Source of the DNA: Ailurus styani
Taxonomy: Eukaryota; Chordata; Mammalia; Carnivora; Ailuridae
Reading direction: 5' to 3'
DNA: 64,000 nt
Assembly: GCA_002007465.1 (NCBI GenBank)
Contig: LNAC01000001.1
Coordinates: forward strand, 7,786,464-7,850,463
The position numbers and the translations under genes were made by a program. Shown piece by piece: positions 57,953-64,000 of this stretch (position 1 is its first letter; each line of letters opens with the position of its first letter). The notes below the pieces were generated by a model. The model worked only from the letters and a program-made list of their open reading frames with translations, made no database searches and was not told where the DNA came from.

Positions 57953-58693
57953 CCTGTACAGATCCTATTTCCCAGGCTCGACATCTACTCCCTAATCAAA
58001 CATCAAAGTCCCTTTTTATTGTCAACTTCCCAAATAGTGAAGCCATTCTGGAAACACAGTTGTGGGTTTTTCTCCCCGCCTCCAGCATGTAAAATTAATG
58101 GGATGATACTTTTTTGCCTGGTTAAAGCACAGGAGAGAAATCCTGCAGCTAGAGCAGGTTGGCTTTTGGAACGCATGGTCCCGCGGCCAGGAAGCTGCGC
58201 CTCGGAGCGTGGGGTGGGGGTGGGGAGGTGGCGGATGGGAGCGAAGGGGGCCGGCTCACAGCACCTGCCCTGTGGGAGGTTCCCAGAGCGCCCCCATAAG
58301 CAGGCCTCCCCGGCTGGGCGCGGACCGTGCTCCCTGCTCCCTGTGCCGATGGCCTGTGGCGCCTGCTGTTGACCAGGGTGTCCAGACGGAGGACGCCCGG
58401 GGCGGGGCCACACCGTGCGCAGTGGGGAGTAGGAACCCAACCGAGGCAAGGTGTTTTCCTCTGTCCATTCTCCCCTTTGCTGTCAGGGCTCTTGGGGCTG
58501 CGTCTTTCCCATCCCTTCCAGTTCTGAAGGCTGAAAAGAAAAAGCATGCGCGTGCCCTCCTTCTCACCAAACCTGTCAAGTTCACCGTCACCCCCAACAC
58601 ACCCTCTGGAAACATGAGTCTGAGAGAGAGGCCCGTGACTGCTGCAGGCCCTGCTTTGTCCCCCAAAGCCCCAGTCCCGCCGGTCAGGCTCAC

Positions 58694-58807
58694 CTGGTGA
58701 TCACGTAGGGGGCGAAGCACACGAGGAAGGTCCCTATGAAGGTGCTGATCTTCTTGGTGGCGCGCTGCCGCCGCCTCCTCTGCTCCTCCAGACAGCGTTC
58801 CCGCACG
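58694..58807 (-). CDS. GPR26: GPR26 exon 2: third intracellular loop end and TM6
   Basis: A 114-bp internal exon, phase 2 at both ends. The acceptor 'tctctcgcgcgcag' precedes C|GTG and the donor is AG|GTGAGC. It encodes VRERCLEEQ, the basic RRRRQRATKK stretch ending the third intracellular loop (a G-protein contact region), and TM6 ISTFIGTFLVCFAPYVIT. The TM6 CWxP switch appears as CFAP, with Phe in place of Trp. The codon split at the donor (AG) joins exon 3 (G) to give Arg, continuing ITRLVEL as in known GPR26. Exon 1 (start to TM5, about 668 coding bases if the protein is 337 aa) lies beyond the right edge. Because the exon is symmetric, its skipping would keep frame but delete TM6. Confidence 0.96.
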
Positions 58808-58889
58808 CTGCGCGCGAGAGAGGGGGAGATGGGCTATTAATGGACACAGGCAGGGCCTTGAGTGCAGGGGCTGGGGAGGGCCCAGAGAG

Positions 58890-59140
58890 ACCTGAGGTCA
58901 GGTCTCAGCCACAGGCGTGTGACCCTGGACATGTGCATGACCTTGGACACATGGGTGACATCGCTAAGCCTCAGGGTCATCATCTGTGAAATGTGCATTG
59001 TAATATAAAATTCCACCAAAGGCTCTTTGTAGAATTAAATGCAAAAGCACACAGATGCACGAAACGCATTCAATGCATAAAGCACATAAAGGAATTAGCA
59101 CAGTGCCCAAGTGCAAGTAAATATAAATTCTCATTATTAC
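58890..59140 (+). mobile_element. MIR SINE relic
   Basis: 'cttggacacatgggtgacat', 'gctaagcctcagggtcatc', 'tctgtgaaatgtgcattg', 'gaattagcacagtgccc'. A further antisense MIR/L3-like piece follows at 59145-59375. Confidence 0.65.
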
Positions 59141-59859
59141 CACTCGTGAAATTCACTGATCACCTGCTGTATGCCCGCGCCAGAGCCTACGTTCTCTGAG
59201 TAGAATCTCTCATTCTTGTCTTTACCGATATTCATTCTACCAGGTGTGTTCGACCTGCCACGTGGGTTTCACCTGCCCTGTTTTACAGCGAAGATTATGA
59301 GCTCAGTGAAGCCGAATGGTTTGCTCAGCTGGTGAATGCAGATAGATCTTGAACCCTTGTCCGGGTTTCTCAAAGCCGGTCCTCTCTACCTGGGCTGACC
59401 TGGCCTCTTCCTTTCCTCCGCGCCTTCAGTCCTGGGCCTTCCATCCCAAAGCCTCAGCCCTGCCTGGAGCTACAGACAATCCCTTACGGGGGGCACAGGG
59501 AGAAGTTACTTGGTTCCTTCAGGGCCCAAGCTCAGCGAAGCTAAGAGACTGTTAAGTCTCCAGGAAATCAGAGACACGGCTTTGAGGGTGGAATCAGGAG
59601 CTTGCTGCCTAAGCTTCTAACCACACCCTGGTCCTGACTCCACTGACTTCGGGGACTTGTGAGAACGGAGATCTCATGCCACCTGAGAGAAGTGGTCTGT
59701 GCCACCCATCTCTTGTAGCCACAGGGTAGTTCATGAGCACCAGCGAGCTGTCCATGACCACCTCAGACCCCGAGGGCCCGTCCAGCCACAAGGTCCCATG
59801 TGCTCTATCCCATGGGATTACCTGTAAGCAGGTGTTTCTACTGTTTATTTTATTTTTAT

Positions 59860-60100
59860 TTTTTTTTACAATTTTATTTATTTATTTGACAGAGAAAGAG
59901 AGCTAGAGAGAGCATAAGCAGGGGGAACGGCAGAGGAAGAGGGAGAAACAAGCTCCCCCCTGAGCAGGGAGCCTGATACGGGGCTCGATCCTAGGACTCT
60001 GAGATCATGACCTGCCTGGAGCTACAGACACTACCTTAGGGGGTCACGGGGAGAAGGCTGAAGGCAGACGCCTAACTTACTAAACCACCCAGGCACCCCA
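59860..60100 (-). mobile_element. Can-SINE carrying a 45-bp templated insertion
   Basis: Minus-oriented copy: 'caattttatttatttatttg', GA-rich middle, 'gatcatgacctg', then about 45 foreign bases (60013-60056), then the expected 'ctgaaggcagacgcc' and 'aaaccacccaggcacccc'. Flanking near-duplications begin 'tctactgtt' (59837 and 60101). The insert closely matches 59461-59505, about 550 bp to the left. Confidence 0.92.
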
Positions 60101-60119
60101 TCTACTGTTCATTTTTATT

Positions 60120-60345
60120 TTTATTTTTTTATTCCCCCCCTTAAAAAATTATTTTATTATGTTATGTTAGTCACCATACAGAACGTCATTAGTTTCTGAT
60201 GTACTGTTCCATGATTCGTTGTTTGCGCGTAACACCCAGTGCTCCCCGCAATCTGTTCCCTCCTTGATACCCATCACCAGGCCAACCTATCCCCTCATCT
60301 CCCTCCCCCCTCTGAAGCCCTCAGTTTGTCTCCTGGAGTCCAGAG
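60120..60345 (-). mobile_element. L1 3' UTR fragment, antisense
   Basis: Closely parallels the 3' end of the L1 at 18107-18330: 'gttatgttagtcaccataca', 'tgttccatgattcgttgttt', 'aacacccagtgctcc', 'cctcagtttgtctcctgg'. A short truncated insertion. Confidence 0.85.
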
Positions 60346-60779
60346 ACTACTGTTGATTTTTAAAATAAATCACATCATTCCAAAAATGAACAAGGATGGC
60401 CGCAGACAGAGCTGCCCAGGAAGTGGAAATAATGTGGTCGAATTAGAGCCCCGTTTCCAGCATTAGGCCAGTCTGTTCAGGGAAAGCAAGGAGCGGAGGC
60501 AAGTGCTTGAGTCAGCTTCACAGGAAGCATGAATTCCAGGACGGCCTCCCCTGCCTTCCATAAGGACTATCGTTTTAACACTGAATCAAAACTCTCCGTC
60601 ACCAAATTTCCAAACACAGATGGACAATTCCACATTAGATTGGATGGAAGGCCCCTGAAATTCTTGGAGGGCTTTTCCCCCCTTGCCTTGGAATGTCAAG
60701 TTGGGAACTGGAACTTGGTTTGGTACAAATAGGTTTCATCCTGGCTGAAAAAGTATTACTATTAAATCACATTACTAAT

Positions 60780-61000
60780 TTCTAATAACTTATATTAATA
60801 ACAACCCACATTTCTTGAGTCTTTAACCTGTCCCATTTTAGACACTTGATGGAGGTTCATGTGCACTAGTTTATTTGATGCTCACAACGTCTCTATACAT
60901 TGAGGACTCATACAACTATAATTTTTTTTTTCAGATAAGCAGATGAGGCACAGAGGGGTTAAGGAACTTACTCAAGATCACACAACTGATGAGTAGTGGT
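60780..61000 (-). mobile_element. MIR SINE relic, antisense
   Basis: 'gatgctcacaacgtctctat', 'agatgaggcacagaggggt', 'taaggaacttactcaagatc'. Confidence 0.7.
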
Positions 61001-61864
61001 GACAGTATGACCGACATGTCCTGGGTAATCAGGACTGTCCTGGTTTTGGCCTGGAAAGTCTTGCTTCCTGGGTGCTTTGCATGGGACTGGCCCAGTTTTA
61101 AAATGGAGAACCCCCTCCACCCAGAGCAAACCAGATAGTCGGTCTCCCCAGGTGATGGCAGGGTCTGAACCCAGGCCATCTGACTCTGGAGGCTTGAGTC
61201 ATCTTCCAACTGGTGGGCGTCTTCACCAACCCCTTGGGAGGCACCAGGACGTCTTCTTACTCTGAAAATCTGAAGAATACAGCCGCTGGGGCAGGAGGAT
61301 GGGGGACTTTGCCTGAGGTCACCCAGCAAGAGTCAGTCTTAATTTCCTGGCTCCCTATTATATACTTGGGTCTCTGCAGAGTCTTCTACCAAAGTCCTCG
61401 GGCTCTTGTAACCCGTGCACGGTATGGGTGGGAGTGGAGGGAAGGCACAGGGCCCCACCCAGGAGGCCTGGTGAGGTAACCGACTCATCCTGGTCTGCCT
61501 GAGTGTCCTGGTTTTAAAACCCAAAGTCCTGTGTCCTCGGAGAGCCCCATCAGTACTCGGCAAGCCAGGACAATGGTCACCCTAGGGGACAATGGGTTTG
61601 CTATCTTCTCCATAACACAGAGCCATTTGCCTTAATATTGAAATATTTCTCCCAAAGTTCCTGTAATTGACTTGAGGATTGCTGGAGATTTGGGACACGA
61701 GCTTCGTGTCCTGAGCCATCATGTACACTCACCCCCATGAAGGCATACAGCATTCTAGGCATCCCCTGGAAAATGAGCACCACAAGTGATGGTGGCGCTG
61801 GGGTTGGGCCCTCCTCCCATCTGTGACCCTGATGATGTTGTCCATTTCTCAGATGCTCAGAATA

Positions 61865-61990
61865 ACCCCAGTGAATGAAAGAGCTCTGAGTGAGATGTCC
61901 TAGTCCCAGCTCTGCCCTCATTGCTGTGTGGCCTTGGGAAAGTCACTAAACCTCTCTGAATCTGGTTCCTCATTTATCCAGGGGGAATTG
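61865..61990 (+). mobile_element. MIR SINE fragment
   Basis: 'ctagtcccagctctgccct', 'gctgtgtggccttgggaaag', 'tctctgaatctggttcctca'. Confidence 0.7.
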
Positions 61991-62639
61991 CATGATAGCT
62001 GTAACTAAAGCTACCATTTAGCAGGCACAGAAATGACTCATCAGCTAGCAAGCTCTTGAGGAGCGAGGAGCTCTTTCCAGCACCCCTAGGAGGGACTGAA
62101 CTCACTGCTGAGGGACTGAGGAACCAGCTGTCTCCCCTCTTCCTGTGCACCCAATTGTCCTTCCTTAATGCCATGAGGAATACTTAAAAGCAGACATTAG
62201 TAAAAGCTTTGGAGGTCTTCGGAAAGGTAAACAGACACATCCCAGTGACTCTAAAGGAATAAAATGGACACTGTACGGGCTAGAATGATCAACGTCACTA
62301 CTGTACACTGTCAAAATCTATGGGGAATAATTCTCTCTGTTCTTGCAAAGCTTTGTACAGCAGGAAGCATTATATCACAAGCACTCCGCAGACACCTTAT
62401 TTCTGTGGATGCCCGCAGGTCAAAGCTCAGCATCTGACATCCAGAAAACACCTAATCACTCTATGTGGTATGAAGTGATGAATCCTTAAGAAACATCTTA
62501 GAAAATTAAGTCCCAATCATATTATAAGTGACCTCCTCAAAAAGAGAGAATGGGAGAAACCTGTTCTGAAACAGATTTTTTAAAGTGAGCCTTAAAAAGT
62601 CTTAAGCCTGGACAAAGCAAGGCCGTGAAAGCTTCCACC

Positions 62640-62908
62640 AACCTGGAGTCCTTTCTTGTGGATAGTGTGGTAGTCAGGGTGGGGCCCCGAGCACAACGCC
62701 TGGGTTCAAATCCAGGCTTCACCACTTAATTGCTGTGTGGCTTTAGGCAAGTCACACAACCTCTCTGTTCATCAGCCTCCTAGTCTCTAAAATGACAGTT
62801 CTGAGAGTACCTATCTCCTAGGGTCTTATTGAGTTTAACATCCAAAAAGTACCTAGGACAGTGTGTGACTCAGTAAGCCCTCAATAAAGGCTAACCATGA
62901 TTATTATC
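62640..62908 (+). mobile_element. MIR, near full length
   Basis: The best-preserved MIR here: 'gcctgggttcaaatccagg', 'cttcaccacttaattgctgt', 'gtggctttaggcaagtcaca', 'aaaatgacagttctgag', 'tacctatctcctagggtctt', 'agtaagccctcaataaagg'. Confidence 0.9.
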
Positions 62909-64000
62909 TATTCGACATGTTCCAGCACTATCTTGAACTCCAAAACCATAAGGTTCCCTCCCACTGCAGTTTTCTTTCTGCCCTGTGCACACAGGAGAGA
63001 CAGACAGACAGACAGAAAGAGCTGCAACCAGGGGCTGTGCCAGAGGAGGTCTGAGCTGACTCCTGACTCCTGTGCTGGCTCTGTGACCCTCTCTGGCCTC
63101 CGGGAACCCAGTGGACACTGTCTTTACAGCCCCTGGCCTACTTCAGGTGTCCGAGGCGGATGCTGTGTGTGGTCAGCAGCCACATGGGCCTCGTCATGTC
63201 TCTGCTCTGAGACACACTGGCTAGACCCCACAGTCACACAGTCATGTATAGGAGGGGAACCCCTCATCCACTCAACCCAGCTCACAGATGGAGAAAATGA
63301 GGCTCAGAGAAGAGAACAACTCACTCCCCTCCCCCAGAGAGTGGGATGCTTGGCAGAGCTGGTCCCCAGTTACTGCGTTCCGGTCTGGCGCTCCTGATCA
63401 GGAAGCATACGGCTGCTTCCCTGAACTCCTGCAAGAGGACGGATCCATCTTCCCTGCCCAGAGCTCCCCTGATTTCCACGGAAGGCCAGGGGGATGGCGG
63501 GGGAAGGAGGGCAGGGCGGCCGTGCAACCCTCTTGCTTATCATGATTGTGAAGCACAGTATGAGAGCCGCTCGCCTGCGCCCAGAACAACAGAAAAAATC
63601 ACTCTGCACTTGCTCTCATTTTCTCCCCCACCATAGCTTTGCAAAACTGAGCTCCTTGGAGTCTTGTGGCCCTGGGAACTGCTGTTTTATTTATTTGCAG
63701 ATGAGGACACAGAGGGCCAGTGGGGTTTGTGCCATGCCCAGGGTCCCATAATGAGTTTAGGACAGAACCAGGATGCCTGGCTTCAGGATCTGGGGTGTTT
63801 TCCCCAGATCCCTCTGCCCTCCCTGGGATCACAGAGCAATAAGCGAGCTGCATCTAGCTGCATGGATGCATTCTCCAGATAGCCCTGGGCACACGGGTAG
63901 CAGCTGGAGTCTTCAGGCTTGTCGGCTGACTCTGCAGTGCAGAGGGTGAGGGGCCCCCACTTTCCCTGGCCAGCAACATCCTCCAAGAGTACGAGCAAGT

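Larger units (their letters stand above)
44634..58693 (-). other. GPR26: GPR26 intron 2 (14,060 bp)
   Basis: Bounded by donor AG|GTGAGC (58694/58693) and acceptor CCGCAG|G (44634/44633) on the minus strand. A 'cggtaacgg' about 22 bases before the acceptor could be the branch site. The intron holds MIRs, a Can-SINE, MaLR and ERVL LTRs, hAT relics, an L1 3' end, several microsatellites and AT-rich unique blocks. Long frames in its GC-rich parts (44874-45780, 46954-47500, 48228-49131, 50860-51859, 53304-54500) show no domains and I treat them as chance. Confidence 0.9.
58808..64000 (-). other. GPR26: GPR26 intron 1, partial
   Basis: Everything right of exon 2 is intronic; exon 1 is not in the window. 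It is rich in old MIRs (listed), has one Can-SINE with an internal insertion, one L1 piece, a unique AT-leaning block at about 60360-60780 that could be conserved non-coding DNA, and a (CAGA)n at 63000-63020. Frames at 62897-63640 show no known domain. Confidence 0.85.

Noticed and set aside
2557..60100. tRNA genes suggested by box-like sequences
   Set aside because: All such sequences lie inside tRNA-Lys-derived Can-SINEs or MIRs and lack an intact cloverleaf context.
58808..64000. GPR26 exon 1 or promoter
   Set aside because: I saw no sequence encoding the N-terminus or TM1-TM5 on the minus strand to the right of exon 2; it must lie beyond the window.

Overview
This is a vertebrate, clearly mammalian and specifically carnivoran, nuclear genomic window. 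Interspersed repeats dominate it. At least thirteen are carnivore tRNA-Lys-derived SINEs (Can-SINEs) in both orientations, most with an A-rich tail or head, CT/GA-rich stretch and target-site duplications. The 'ACTTGTAATCTCTC...CAAATAAATAAATAAAATCTTT' style of tail (seen in pieces, not one exact string) resembles caniform, probably mustelid, copies; the family-level guess is from memory. Nothing looks bacterial or plasmid-like.

The only protein-coding gene I can support is GPR26, an orphan class A GPCR, on the minus strand. Coding exon 2 (58694-58807, end of the third intracellular loop and TM6) and terminal coding exon 3 (44402-44633, TM7, helix 8 and C-tail) are present with canonical GT/AG sites and matching phase-2 junctions. 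A 14,060-bp intron separates them. Exon 1 (N-terminus to TM5) must lie beyond the right edge. The 58808-64000 stretch is therefore intron 1.

From 44401 leftward the sequence is the GPR26 3' UTR and then intergenic DNA. Two good minus-strand AATAAA signals (41314-41319 and 36055-36060) suggest a UTR of about 3.1 or 8.3 kb. This 8-kb stretch is less repeat-filled than the rest. It holds a dense CpG island (about 40080-40560), an unusually long open frame (42249-43166, minus) beginning at a strong splice-acceptor-like tract, and AT-rich blocks that look like conserved non-coding DNA. In human the neighbour past the GPR26 3' end is CPXM2 (from memory); I found none of its exons here.

The left 36 kb is a gene desert. 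It holds L1 fragments (1-155, 2010-2820, 13893-14330, a nested pair at 17780-20265, 32820-34290), ERVL/MaLR-type LTRs, MIR and L2 relics, SINEs and two striking minisatellites. One is a 20-bp G-rich VNTR of about 41 copies (8999-9822) with two or three variable positions. The other is a 94-bp satellite of exactly 38 head-to-tail copies (26727-30298), of which only the last appears to differ. The 94-bp array is the most unusual object in the window. Its units are CpG-rich, carry two AGGTCA half-sites and end in a 14-bp inverted repeat.
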